IMG/VR virus record: IMGVR_UViG_3300025122_005358
Location: 1 to 40,739 of that record
Strand: one strand, 5' to 3'
DNA: 40,739 bases
Source of the DNA: a virus
The notes under the pieces were generated by a model. That model ran no database searches and was not told the DNA's origin. It saw only the letters and a program-made list of their open reading frames with translations. Positions 1 through 9,227 of this stretch are shown here, piece after piece. Position numbers and translations under genes: made by a program. How positions within the stretch are numbered: the first letter of the stretch is position 1; the number at the start of each line of letters is the position of its first letter.

Positions 1-2159
1 TGGGCGGAGGCGCCGGGTAGGACTCCTAGGAGGTCATCTAAGATGTACCCCTCGAGGCCTCCGCCGGCGGCGGTCAGTGAACTTTGGATACCAGGTGGTA
101 AGGTGTCGGCCGTGGAGTCATAGCTCATACCACAAGAAAATTGCATCTCTCGGCCGTACATCTGACACAGGGACATGGTTGTACGAAGCTTCATATTATC
201 ACCGCCGGTGCGGCACCCGTCGGGAAAGTCTGATAAGTTTAACTTATCCAGCACTTCGCCTCTAAAGTGACCGTTATGCAAGACAAGTGGAAGGGTCTGA
301 CTAGGCCCTTGGATGGCTAAAGGTGGAATTTCCGTCGGGAGGAGCTGTTCTGGAGAGGCGTTAAAGTATAGTCCGGACGGACCCCACTTCCCCCAACTGG
401 CGTCGAAGGAGTACGCAATTATTTTGTCTGCGGAATGATCTAGGCCGCCGTGGACAGCCTGCTTGTTAGACGTGATTGCAGTCTGGGCTCCCACTGCTGA
501 TAGGGACATCCTTAGATCCTCTAGGATCTGAGTCACCAAAACAGTTCTTGGTAGCTTCGTGAACCTGTCGATCGTGACTGGATCATACACTCCGTAACCA
601 AGAAGGACTGCAATTTTCTCTAGGAGCAAATGGTCGCCCTGGGTGTATCGTTCTTGCGAAGTTCCGAACATGTTAGAGGTGTTGGAACCAAAATGGATCG
701 ACGGTGAAACGCTAATAGGGTCAACATGGAAAGAGTAGGCGTTGCCGCCATAAAATTGATTTCGGTCGGTTTCGGTGCAGCCGATTCCGTTCAAACCGGC
801 TGAACCCCCGGGTCGGTAAATATCGAACCAGTCGTGCAATTCACAACTATTATGAGTGCACTCCGTCAGATCTCCGACACAGTCGGAGACCCATGAGAGA
901 TCTTCAAATGGCTCCTCTGAGTTCGACATGGTAGTCCAAAATTCATCAAATAAGGTCTTGTATGGATTCGACGATGTATACTGCACCTGACGCCTAAGGG
1001 AAAGTTTTTCCATGAACCTGAGTATTGCCTGGCACAGATCCCACTGACCATGCATGGCAGATTCAGTGTTATCATCAGAGGTGGTACGACGAGATCGTAA
1101 TTCCTCGACGACCTCTGCCAGGCTCGGGTTTCCTATGGTCTCCGATCGAATTTCCGCTAAGAAAGTTTCTATTAAGTCCTGTAGAATACTTCTTGAAAAG
1201 AGAGTAACATCCATCTTGTCTCTCACCTTATCATCGTTAATAAAAAGTTTCCCTCCGATATCATTGTCAGGATTGTTTGATTTTTGATAGTCGATAACTG
1301 AAACTATCTGTGGTCTCATGAACGAGGGGAGGTCTCCCGCAGCGGCGCCGTCACCGATACTAGCTCCAACACTTACCAGATCGATTTCATCAGGAGGAGT
1401 AATCGGATCGATCGGGGGAATAGGCGTCGGATCTCCAGCCGGAATGATCGGATCGAAGTCGAAGACGTCAATGCCAATGTCAGGATCAAAAGTAAAACTG
1501 TTACCGGCCATGGTGGTGTCGGTATTAGGATCTCCATTGTACGCTTCGAGACCCACGTGAGAATAAGGATCGGAATCATTGGTGTCGTCGGCCTGGACAA
1601 GAGTAGCATCCGCGAAAGGGTCCGGGTCCAGCACCCAACTGGAGGTTGGTTCTTCGTCTACAGCTCCAAGTTGTGTCCGGACTGAGACGCGACTGGAATC
1701 TGGATCACTTTCTTTTTTATTCCTGTCTTCAAATATAACACCAGATGCGTCTATAGAACTGTATCCGGTGTCCTTACCACTTGAAGACCACGCGAGTAAC
1801 GTGTCTGAATTGGCCGTCGAGAAGCTGATTGTATCTGCATCAATCCTTCCACCTGCTCCGCCGGATCCACCGGCACTGCCCTGTGCCGCACCCTGCCCGC
1901 CGCCGCCGCCGGTCGAACTCAGGCTCCCGAAACTTGTCACGCCGCCATTACCGCCGCTGCTACCTCCGGGACTCGCTGCGGTTCCACCGGTCCCCACAGT
2001 GGCCACATGAGTGCTTATATTTCCCCCTCCGAACGTCAACTGGACCGGACCACCTGGAGTTGTAGTAGTATCAGTATTAGATCCGTCGCCACCGACGGTT
2101 CCACCACGATTATTCCCCTGACCTCCTTGAGCTGTGTTTCCTGATTGTTCTCCTGGCAT
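1..2159 (-). CDS. Gly-rich virion/tail protein, 3' end beyond the window
   Basis: This is an open frame of 719 codons without a stop. It begins at an ATG one base after the stop of the 817-residue gene and runs off the left edge, so the C terminus is missing. Residues 1-105 are very rich in Gly, Ser and Thr, with GGNGGVTSFGS and STGGGGGQG segments. This style resembles the glycine-rich domains of phage tail and receptor-binding proteins. Residues of about 220-265 are Asp/Pro-rich, with repeated DPxxP-type spacing (PIIPAGDPTPIPPIDPITPPD). From about 290 the sequence looks globular and contains several Cys (for example SDCVGDLTECTHNSCELHDW). I recognise no enzyme motif. Its position at the end of a run of structural genes supports a virion role, and adhesin is an inference. 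It is more GC-rich than the gene upstream. Confidence 0.75.
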   Translation of the reverse strand, partial: MPGEQSGNTAQGGQGNNRGGTVGGDGSNTDTTTTPGGPVQLTFGGGNISTHVATVGTGGTAASPGGSSGGNGGVTSFGSLSSTGGGGGQGAAQGSAGGSGGAGGRIDADTISFSTANSDTLLAWSSSGKDTGYSSIDASGVIFEDRNKKESDPDSSRVSVRTQLGAVDEEPTSSWVLDPDPFADATLVQADDTNDSDPYSHVGLEAYNGDPNTDTTMAGNSFTFDPDIGIDVFDFDPIIPAGDPTPIPPIDPITPPDEIDLVSVGASIGDGAAAGDLPSFMRPQIVSVIDYQKSNNPDNDIGGKLFINDDKVRDKMDVTLFSRSILQDLIETFLAEIRSETIGNPSLAEVVEELRSRRTTSDDNTESAMHGQWDLCQAILRFMEKLSLRRQVQYTSSNPYKTLFDEFWTTMSNSEEPFEDLSWVSDCVGDLTECTHNSCELHDWFDIYRPGGSAGLNGIGCTETDRNQFYGGNAYSFHVDPISVSPSIHFGSNTSNMFGTSQERYTQGDHLLLEKIAVLLGYGVYDPVTIDRFTKLPRTVLVTQILEDLRMSLSAVGAQTAITSNKQAVHGGLDHSADKIIAYSFDASWGKWGPSGLYFNASPEQLLPTEIPPLAIQGPSQTLPLVLHNGHFRGEVLDKLNLSDFPDGCRTGGDNMKLRTTMSLCQMYGREMQFSCGMSYDSTADTLPPGIQSSLTAAGGGLEGYILDDLLGVLPGASA

Positions 2160-2160
2160 G

Positions 2161-4614
2161 TTACGCAACCCTCAAAGATTTCGTGGTAATAGATTGAACC
2201 ACGTTCATGTTTTGATCAACAGCAATTATTTCATAACTAACTGTCGCTCCTAAAAGAACCCCGCTAAGACGATCGATCGTGGTGTAGTTAGTAGAAGCAT
2301 CTGGTGAGTGTACGACAGAAATTATTTTTTGTGAATCGGGAAGAATCCTCTTAACTACAAAGTGATCTATCATTATGGGGTCATCTATAATCCACCTAAT
2401 TTCGCTAGACTTAAACGGTCTAGGCGACACTGTGCTTTGTTTAAAACTCATAGTGTTTACTGATGATCCTACAATATAGGAAACAGGGTTTCCCGTCGTG
2501 TAATATGATGACTCATTGTTTCCCAACTTAGACATTCTAGTCTCGCGAGATGAAATCAAACCTTCCCTTACTGCGGTGGGATGGTCAGATTTTCGAGTGT
2601 CATAGTTGTAAAAAGTACCAGTAAGAGGATCTTCTCGTTTTCTCATTGGATCAGTAGACAGACCAGATGACTGAGCATCTACTTTATCAGTAAAAATGTC
2701 ATATCTATATCTTCTTCCCCGGATCACTGGACGACCGATAGAAATCTGAGCGTAGTCTTTTTCTAAAAATGTGTTTCCCTTAATTGTTCCAAAATCAACA
2801 ACTTCTCCAGTAAAAAGATCAGTTCGGGTTACCCTGTAGACAAACACTTTGATAGAGGAATCAGACTTAATAAGATCAACGTCAACCGACGATTCTTCAA
2901 TGTTTCTATCTTCAACTGCCTTGGCAAGAATATCAACATCCTTGGGAAGAGAAACTGTGTTTAATTCTATTTTGGTATTTATTCCAACACCAGATTTTGA
3001 AACAATTTTTGTAGTTATATCCTTTTCAAGTGGAACTAAAGGTACTTTCCAGGTTAACTTATCTTTTGACATTCTTTCAACTTGAGATCTAAGGTAAAGT
3101 TTTACTCGATATTCATAAATATGTCCTGGTATTATGTCCTGATGTGTGAATGTATTGCTAGAATCCCCACTGCGCACCATTTTTCTCGGATGTAAAGAAT
3201 CAACGTAAGAAAATTCTTTCTCAAAAAGAGTTTTATTAATTTTTTGTAATCCTATTGACGATATGCCATCAGAACTAAGAGAAACTTCAATAATTGCTTC
3301 CTTCCTGCTTCCTTCAATGCTAAATTGTTTTACTTGAAACGAAATGTGTTCATTAACATAGTCTAAAGTTATTCTCTTACGTGCAGGAGCAATTGCTTCA
3401 ACAAATTTTAAGGAGTCTAAGGTGTTGTCTATGACTGCCCGATATATTGTAGGGTGAACTCCAGAAGTTCTATCAGTTATACTTTTAACATCGTTTGGAC
3501 TACTAAACCTAATTTGTCTTATGTTAATAAACGAATTAACAACTTTAGTAGAAGAACTATTGGGATCTATCAGTTTTCTAAAAATAGAAACTGATTTAAT
3601 TCTACGATCCCTGTTTTGTAAAGTAATAACGTTTTTTGATCCCTTAGAGTACGCGTATAGAGAAGGAAGGATAATAGGATTTCTATTATCCTGGTATTTT
3701 GATAAAAGAGAACAGTCAATAACAAACTTAGTATGACCAAGATACTGATCTTTAGTATTTTTAAGAGTGACAACTGCATTAAACTGAGAGTGCTTGTCGA
3801 TTACCCGTTTATCAATAGTGAAATTAAATTTCATTTTTCTAAACCGAGTTTTAAAAACATTGGAAAATAAAACTCTCGAGTTGTCAGACGTCTGTGCAGT
3901 ATAGGGATTTGAAACATTTTTAAAAAATCTACTGTAAGATTCATTGTCAACTCTTACTCGATCAGAAGGTATAGATCCAACAGCATAATTGAGTGAAGGA
4001 AGGGTACTTTCAGAATTTTCAAGATTTGAAAGAGGACTTCTAGTTGAATTAGCAATTGACGATATCTTGTATTTGGACGACTGGCCTGAAAGTTTTGTGA
4101 ATCTAGATACTCGACTTGGTCTTCGACCTAAAGATCGTATCCCTTCAGGGATCTGAGGGTTTGGGGATATGATTGAAGTTTCACCTTCTCGAGAATTTTC
4201 TATAAGAGTCGATTTTTTAACATATCTAAAGACTCGATTTTTAAAATATCGATCTTTTTTCGATCGCCTTGTAAACGTGTTAGGTATAGCTTTTGTAAGG
4301 TCGATTGTATAATTGGCAACAATGCTATTAAGATTTTTTTCATAGACTTCTAATATTTTATTGTTTCTAGTCAGAATTTTTTTTGACGCGTTTGAGCCAT
4401 CTCGAACAGAAAACATTGTATTTAAAGGCCTAGGTTCTGGACCTATTGCAAGTTCTGCTTTTGTAGATCCAAATTTAATAGCTTTAGAAGAATTAACTTG
4501 AACAGTTATTTCATATGTTAATGAACTCGGATCTTCAGAAACTATCCTGACCGGATAAGTTGAAAACTTAACAATTTCATTTATTAATTTTTTATTTCTC
4601 TGTAAAAAAATCAT
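2161..4614 (-). CDS. Virion structural protein, 817 aa, beta-rich
   Basis: I do not recognise a named family. The protein is rich in Ser, Thr, Val, Ile and Arg and predicted by eye to be mostly beta-strand. The last 90 residues (for example DHFVVKRILPDSQKIISVV and VSYEIIAVDQNMNVVQS) read like a fibronectin type III-like module. Residues 500-660 contain similar YEYRVKLYL and YRYDIFTD strands, so several such modules in series are plausible. There is no signal peptide or membrane segment. The ATG overlaps the TAA of the preceding gene in a TAATG arrangement, so it is translationally coupled to the 336-residue structural gene. Placement between baseplate and tail genes supports a tail or baseplate-periphery role. 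The gene is markedly AT-rich compared with its GC-rich neighbours. Confidence 0.8.
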   Translation of the reverse strand: MIFLQRNKKLINEIVKFSTYPVRIVSEDPSSLTYEITVQVNSSKAIKFGSTKAELAIGPEPRPLNTMFSVRDGSNASKKILTRNNKILEVYEKNLNSIVANYTIDLTKAIPNTFTRRSKKDRYFKNRVFRYVKKSTLIENSREGETSIISPNPQIPEGIRSLGRRPSRVSRFTKLSGQSSKYKISSIANSTRSPLSNLENSESTLPSLNYAVGSIPSDRVRVDNESYSRFFKNVSNPYTAQTSDNSRVLFSNVFKTRFRKMKFNFTIDKRVIDKHSQFNAVVTLKNTKDQYLGHTKFVIDCSLLSKYQDNRNPIILPSLYAYSKGSKNVITLQNRDRRIKSVSIFRKLIDPNSSSTKVVNSFINIRQIRFSSPNDVKSITDRTSGVHPTIYRAVIDNTLDSLKFVEAIAPARKRITLDYVNEHISFQVKQFSIEGSRKEAIIEVSLSSDGISSIGLQKINKTLFEKEFSYVDSLHPRKMVRSGDSSNTFTHQDIIPGHIYEYRVKLYLRSQVERMSKDKLTWKVPLVPLEKDITTKIVSKSGVGINTKIELNTVSLPKDVDILAKAVEDRNIEESSVDVDLIKSDSSIKVFVYRVTRTDLFTGEVVDFGTIKGNTFLEKDYAQISIGRPVIRGRRYRYDIFTDKVDAQSSGLSTDPMRKREDPLTGTFYNYDTRKSDHPTAVREGLISSRETRMSKLGNNESSYYTTGNPVSYIVGSSVNTMSFKQSTVSPRPFKSSEIRWIIDDPIMIDHFVVKRILPDSQKIISVVHSPDASTNYTTIDRLSGVLLGATVSYEIIAVDQNMNVVQSITTKSLRVA

Positions 4615-5624
4615 TATTCAAACACAATAGTAAAAACATTAACAAATTTGGGATTTTGGTTGCTATCCATAATTATTCGTCCAACAAAAAACACTCTTTT
4701 AGATGAAACCCCTCCATCTTCAGTTTCAAACTGAAATTCTCCAAAATCAACAGCTTGAAGCATTTTAAAAGTTTGACGGTCTACTCTATCGTCAAAAATT
4801 TGAATAGAAACATCATTGGAAAAAGATGAAGTATCAAAAATAACATCCTCTCTTTGTTTAAATTGTAAAACAGTCTCAAGTTGCTGAAGGGACTCTATAG
4901 CGTTCTGAGACAACCGAAGATAACTAAAAAGTGGGATCGATTCATGAGATGGTGTTGGTCTTTTATTAACAGGGGGCAAAAATTCAAAATTTTTAATGTG
5001 AGACAACCTAAAATCTTGAAATATATTAAGAACAGAAGCATCATCTACAGACTCAGCAGGATTAGGAGCACCTGTCAAAGGATCTGCGGCGTAGTTGTCT
5101 GTGTGAATATTAAAATGTATTTTTGAAGGTGTAATCTTAAATTTTTTCTTCGTATCTAAATCTTCAACTGAGCTAATAATTCTTAGTTTTTTAAAATTAT
5201 CCAAAGAACTTTTAAATAAGTCAAGAGAGGCAGAAAGAAATTGATTTGGTGATCCCGTGGATTCATAACTTGTAACAGATCCGCCGCTTCCTGTGATTAA
5301 AAGAACCCCATCAGATAATGTCATACTGGGAGGACCGCCGGGATAAGATTGGACTTTGCCGGTAAAATCAACATCAAATGTCATGTTATCAACAGGAACC
5401 TTTGTCTCAAAAGATATACGATCGCTAGAAAGAGTCGTTGCTTCAAGATGAATCTTACTACCAGGATCAACGCTACCGCTAACGGGATCCTTTTCATATG
5501 TGGTGTTTCCATCAGTAAATGAGACAAATCGAAGACGAACCTCACCATCGCCCATCTGTCTCCGGCCATCCTCCGTGATCATGGTGTCTAAAATACGAGT
5601 CTTACTGTTGAGTATTCTTGCCAT
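4614..5624 (-). CDS. Virion structural protein, 336 aa
   Basis: The N terminus (ILDTMITEDGRRQMGDGEVR followed by LRFVSFTDGNTTYE, residues 10-45) is a pattern I associate with uncharacterised structural proteins found in baseplate/tail clusters of T4-like aquatic phages. No catalytic motif is visible. The rest has alternating polar/hydrophobic strands and a Ser/Gly-rich stretch around residues 100-125. The C terminus (RVFFVGRIIMDSNQNPKFVN) is also compact and strand-rich. The stop overlaps the start of the 817-residue gene, and the start lies two bases after the stop of the 894-residue gene, so the three are almost certainly co-translated. The function is inferred from neighbourhood only. Confidence 0.78.
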   Translation of the reverse strand: MARILNSKTRILDTMITEDGRRQMGDGEVRLRFVSFTDGNTTYEKDPVSGSVDPGSKIHLEATTLSSDRISFETKVPVDNMTFDVDFTGKVQSYPGGPPSMTLSDGVLLITGSGGSVTSYESTGSPNQFLSASLDLFKSSLDNFKKLRIISSVEDLDTKKKFKITPSKIHFNIHTDNYAADPLTGAPNPAESVDDASVLNIFQDFRLSHIKNFEFLPPVNKRPTPSHESIPLFSYLRLSQNAIESLQQLETVLQFKQREDVIFDTSSFSNDVSIQIFDDRVDRQTFKMLQAVDFGEFQFETEDGGVSSKRVFFVGRIIMDSNQNPKFVNVFTIVFE

Positions 5625-5626
5625 GC

Positions 5627-8311
5627 TTACATCCCGCCGTAGCCACCACCGGTAGAGTCTCCAAGAGGACGGTCGCGATCTCGGAAGGGAACCGATGAGG
5701 TTGATTCAATGCTTATATTGATAGATCCAGAAGCCTGAGTTGGGTTAATGAACGTCGTCCCGGAAAAGAAGCTCACTTGAACAGGAGACTTCAAGATCTG
5801 GTTACTACCCATACCAGGACGAGACCCAGCCTTCCAGTCCTCGTCGGTGCGCTCGACCGGATCATTAATATTTAGGCCAATAGATAAAAACTTTCCATCA
5901 AGTCTCTGCTCGAGCATGTCCCTAAACTGCCCGAACCGGTCCCACCGAAAGATCGCCTTGGTGAACTTAGGTTCGGTGTTCATGATACCGTACCGGAATC
6001 CTTGGGCACCTGACACAGGGACGTTAGGAATCGACAACCTCTGTCCCACCCTAAACAGAAGCTTTCTAATGTCAGTCGAGTTTGAAAATTTCGGAGGAGC
6101 TTCGGTTCCATCGAGAACCGTCACAGAACCTAGATCCTCAGTCTTCCTGTTAGGGTTTCCCTGGTATGGGTACGCTAACCTCTTGTCGTCTTCCATTATC
6201 GCTAGGCTTTCAAGAGTAATGTCCCCCTGTCCGCTGTTGGGATTAGTATACGTCCCGGCTCGATACTCAATTTGACTCTCGTTAAGGAAGTTCTTCATAT
6301 CGGGCATCACGGTATCATAGAACCTCTCTGTCGAAGAAACCAAAGGTACCCCTCTTAAGAAGGCGCGGCCGCCAGCATTGACCGACAGGTTGGATGTCAC
6401 CTTCCTGGTTCCCCTCAAAATGTCACCTGTCACATGCTCTCCGACGTAGCTCCCACTAAACGCCTGTGAGGGTTCGGTGTCAAACTGGTCGTAGAACTTC
6501 TCGTGGATCATCTCGTGGATGCTATCAGAGGTTAGGGCCTGGTTGAGACTTGACTCAACAACCTCCACATTCTCCCGGATCAGGGAACCGTACAGGATGA
6601 GTTTGCCGGCTCCTGGCTGTAGTTCCTCGTAGTTAAAATTATCATAGTCAGGTTTCGCAGCGTTCCAAAACTGAGGCCATGCGGCGTGCCACCCAAAAAC
6701 TAACTTATCCTTTGGCAAGATGACGTAAGGGGATGGTTGCCTAGGCGACTTGGTGGGGATGACGGTTTTAACAGCGGTTGGCCCTGCAGCATCAACAAAG
6801 GAATTGTTAGGATCTAGCACATCTCCTACCTGAGAGGCGACAAGGTCTCTACCCGTTGGAGTTCCCTCAATGGCGTTTCTACCACCTGGATCCCAGGCAG
6901 GATCGACAAGGTATTTGAGGCCCTTGGGATTGTTACCCCACAGTACGTACCCTCCGTACTGCGCTCCTGTCTTAGGAGTCTGTTTGACGGTTCCCGACAT
7001 GACGTAGGTCCGGGCTTCTGGCCAAGTTGAATCGTACCCAACGTTTAACTCCCTAGCTAGCCCGGACTCCAGTATCTCCTCCATGGAGGTTCCGAGATCG
7101 GCCAGTTCCGTACCGTGTGAGTAATGTCTCACAAACTGTCCGTAGGTCACAAGGTCCCGGTTGGTGTCCACCCAGGTAGGATCGGAGTGACCGCTTGACC
7201 CGGACGTGAGGGACCAGTGCATCGGAAGGGACCCCGTGGCGTAACTACTACTAGCGTAGGTGCCACCATACTCAGATAGGAAGGAGAATCTTCCGGAGTA
7301 TGGTCTTCTCTGGTTCATGATGAAGAAACTGCTTATCATGACCAGCGACGCTCCGACATTCCTCCGGTATCCGTAGGTCGAGTCGAGGTTACTCAGTCCC
7401 CAGTAAGTTTGACCATCCCCGGTCTTCTGGTGGGGCTTAAACTCATAGGCGAACTTCTCCAGGACAAAAGGATGCTGTATGTACTGGGACATGTCGAGTG
7501 CTTGGGACGACGTCGCGTGAAACTTGGGGTGGATAGGAAACCCATAGTCAGTAATAGGAAGACAGGAGTTCTTACAGGCCGAACCTGTGATGGAAAGAGT
7601 CCCTCCAGCAGAGAAACCAATAGGAGCATTATCAGAGAACCACTGCTCAACAGGGACCGTCGCAGTCCGGAGATCGCCTGAAGGGTGTCCGAATCCAACT
7701 TTTTCCCATCTTTTAAGATCGAAATTGTAGTAGACCATAGGCCACTGTCGGAGCCCAAATCCTCCATGTTCAAAGTTTTTCTCCGTAAACCCAAATTTGG
7801 TCGATTCAATCGGGTTTAGATCTATTTCAATTTTTACCTTGCTACGGAGAGGATTTTTGAAACCAGGAATGGTATCCGGCGCGCTGCCTGTTAGATAAAA
7901 CGGATCGTCCGTGGATGATTTATCAAGGGCGAAGTGGTTGTGCTCAATAAACGGACCAATCTTCTGGCCTCTCCTTGGGAGGTCGATGTCAACATCAGAC
8001 ACCCCTCTCCTAACCTCTGCCGTTGTGACCAAAGCTCCTGATATGTAATTGGGGGTGGCGATCCTCTGATTAAAGTAGGCGCTTCCTGACCTAAGCATTA
8101 CAGGATAACCTACACTGGAATCCGTCCCGTAATCAATGACAGAGAGGTCGTCAAAAGGAGACATGTTAAACTTTCCAGATCTCTCCGGGTCACCGGTCCT
8201 TGATATGGTGGGGTAAGACCCAGTAAGATCAGATCTCTCCGATAACCTAACCCTAGCAGGAAGGGTTACGATCCCGGATCGGAGCTTACCACCATCGTAC
8301 TTAATAGGCAT
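5627..8311 (-). CDS. Large virion structural protein, 894 aa
   Basis: This is a large soluble protein with no transmembrane segment or recognised enzyme signature. It is rich in aromatic residues and Gly/Ser (many YGxYxxS and TGS segments). Near residues 785-825 it carries RYGIMNTEPKFTKAIF followed by RWDRFGQFRDMLEQRLDGKF, a motif I recall from structural proteins of other marine and T4-like phages, where it is also unassigned. The extreme C terminus is Gly-rich (DSTGGGYGGM). The start ATG sits one base after the stop of the 304-residue gene, and both proteins begin MPIK. Codon use is GC-rich compared with the downstream 336- and 817-residue genes, perhaps reflecting high expression or a different origin. 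It is probably a major baseplate or tail-tip component by context. Confidence 0.8.
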   Translation of the reverse strand: MPIKYDGGKLRSGIVTLPARVRLSERSDLTGSYPTISRTGDPERSGKFNMSPFDDLSVIDYGTDSSVGYPVMLRSGSAYFNQRIATPNYISGALVTTAEVRRGVSDVDIDLPRRGQKIGPFIEHNHFALDKSSTDDPFYLTGSAPDTIPGFKNPLRSKVKIEIDLNPIESTKFGFTEKNFEHGGFGLRQWPMVYYNFDLKRWEKVGFGHPSGDLRTATVPVEQWFSDNAPIGFSAGGTLSITGSACKNSCLPITDYGFPIHPKFHATSSQALDMSQYIQHPFVLEKFAYEFKPHQKTGDGQTYWGLSNLDSTYGYRRNVGASLVMISSFFIMNQRRPYSGRFSFLSEYGGTYASSSYATGSLPMHWSLTSGSSGHSDPTWVDTNRDLVTYGQFVRHYSHGTELADLGTSMEEILESGLARELNVGYDSTWPEARTYVMSGTVKQTPKTGAQYGGYVLWGNNPKGLKYLVDPAWDPGGRNAIEGTPTGRDLVASQVGDVLDPNNSFVDAAGPTAVKTVIPTKSPRQPSPYVILPKDKLVFGWHAAWPQFWNAAKPDYDNFNYEELQPGAGKLILYGSLIRENVEVVESSLNQALTSDSIHEMIHEKFYDQFDTEPSQAFSGSYVGEHVTGDILRGTRKVTSNLSVNAGGRAFLRGVPLVSSTERFYDTVMPDMKNFLNESQIEYRAGTYTNPNSGQGDITLESLAIMEDDKRLAYPYQGNPNRKTEDLGSVTVLDGTEAPPKFSNSTDIRKLLFRVGQRLSIPNVPVSGAQGFRYGIMNTEPKFTKAIFRWDRFGQFRDMLEQRLDGKFLSIGLNINDPVERTDEDWKAGSRPGMGSNQILKSPVQVSFFSGTTFINPTQASGSINISIESTSSVPFRDRDRPLGDSTGGGYGGM

Positions 8312-8312
8312 C

Positions 8313-9227
8313 TTACCTCTTTAGTCCTCCAAAAGCAATAGAGTCTGTCCCTGAGGAAACACCTTCAGATGGAGACTGAAAATCAAACCCTTTCGGAGTA
8401 AATTTCTTTCTGTCTCCCAGTTGCCCAAAGTCGATAGGCGACATGTTGTTTAACGCTGATCTAATATCATCTCCTGATATGCTGTGACCTGACATCATTG
8501 TATTAGGTCCTAGTTTTACTCGAGACCTCTCCCGAAGAGAGTCATCAAAAGGAAGAATAGCAGAGATCTCGTCCATTATAATACCTGGAAGAGCGTGCCA
8601 ACCTGCGGTCGGGTATGGAGCCGGATCAGGGAATATTTCTTGAGAGTCCAAATATGGAGTGATGTAGGATCGAGGCTGTGTCTCTTTATAGTCAACTATC
8701 TGGTCTGTCCATCTTAAGAAGTTCTCATTACCTCCTTGTAACGATGCAAAAACTCCACGCGACTGTACCGGGGTTTCAATAGATCCAAAAATCGTATTTT
8801 CCCTTATTGGAAGTGGTTCTATGACTCCGTCCATCGTTCTAGGTACTTCAGTGTCAGCAGATAAGAAAATTTTAATGTACTCTTTTCCATATTTGTCAGC
8901 AGAATTTAAAACCATTTCAGGGGTAACTTTACCACGATCCTCAAACACACGATCATCAATAAAACCTGATGGTTGTCCATATGTTACCGTGTCTAATGAC
9001 ATTGTAGGTATGACAGAAGCTGTCCATCCTCGAACACCTTCCAGTTTGGAGTTCACCCCCTGGCGCATGCTATCAAAAACTTTCATTCCATTTTTAGTTG
9101 CTTTTTTTCGGGGTTGTCGATACCCACCAGGTTTTGTCGGATCCTGAAGTGGATTCGAACCAACACCAGGAGTTCCCTTAGTTGGAGAGTCGACGAACGG
9201 TTTTGCTGTGTTAACTTTAATCGGCAT
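8313..9227 (-). CDS. Virion structural protein, 304 aa
   Basis: I do not recognise the family. The N terminus (residues 1-45) is Pro/Gly/Lys-rich and probably disordered (KPGGYRQPRKKATKNG). The middle contains a region with many prolines and aromatics (TPYLDSQEIFPDPAPYPTAG). The C-terminal third includes a short helical segment (SISGDDIRSALNNMSPIDFG) and then an apolar/basic end. No transmembrane helix is seen. The start ATG directly follows the TAA of the 1233-residue LamG protein, and the stop is one base from the 894-residue gene, so it belongs to the structural operon. It could be a connector or chaperone for the neighbouring large proteins, but nothing in the sequence proves this. Confidence 0.75.
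   Translation of the reverse strand: MPIKVNTAKPFVDSPTKGTPGVGSNPLQDPTKPGGYRQPRKKATKNGMKVFDSMRQGVNSKLEGVRGWTASVIPTMSLDTVTYGQPSGFIDDRVFEDRGKVTPEMVLNSADKYGKEYIKIFLSADTEVPRTMDGVIEPLPIRENTIFGSIETPVQSRGVFASLQGGNENFLRWTDQIVDYKETQPRSYITPYLDSQEIFPDPAPYPTAGWHALPGIIMDEISAILPFDDSLRERSRVKLGPNTMMSGHSISGDDIRSALNNMSPIDFGQLGDRKKFTPKGFDFQSPSEGVSSGTDSIAFGGLKR

Noticed and set aside
1579-2010. A 143-codon Pro-rich plus-strand open frame
   Set aside because: Its Pro/Leu-rich part is the mirror of the Gly-rich minus-strand protein, and all neighbours are on the minus strand.
7393-7809. A 138-codon minus-strand frame inside the 894-residue gene
   Set aside because: It overlaps a long supported gene in another frame and its product has no family resemblance.
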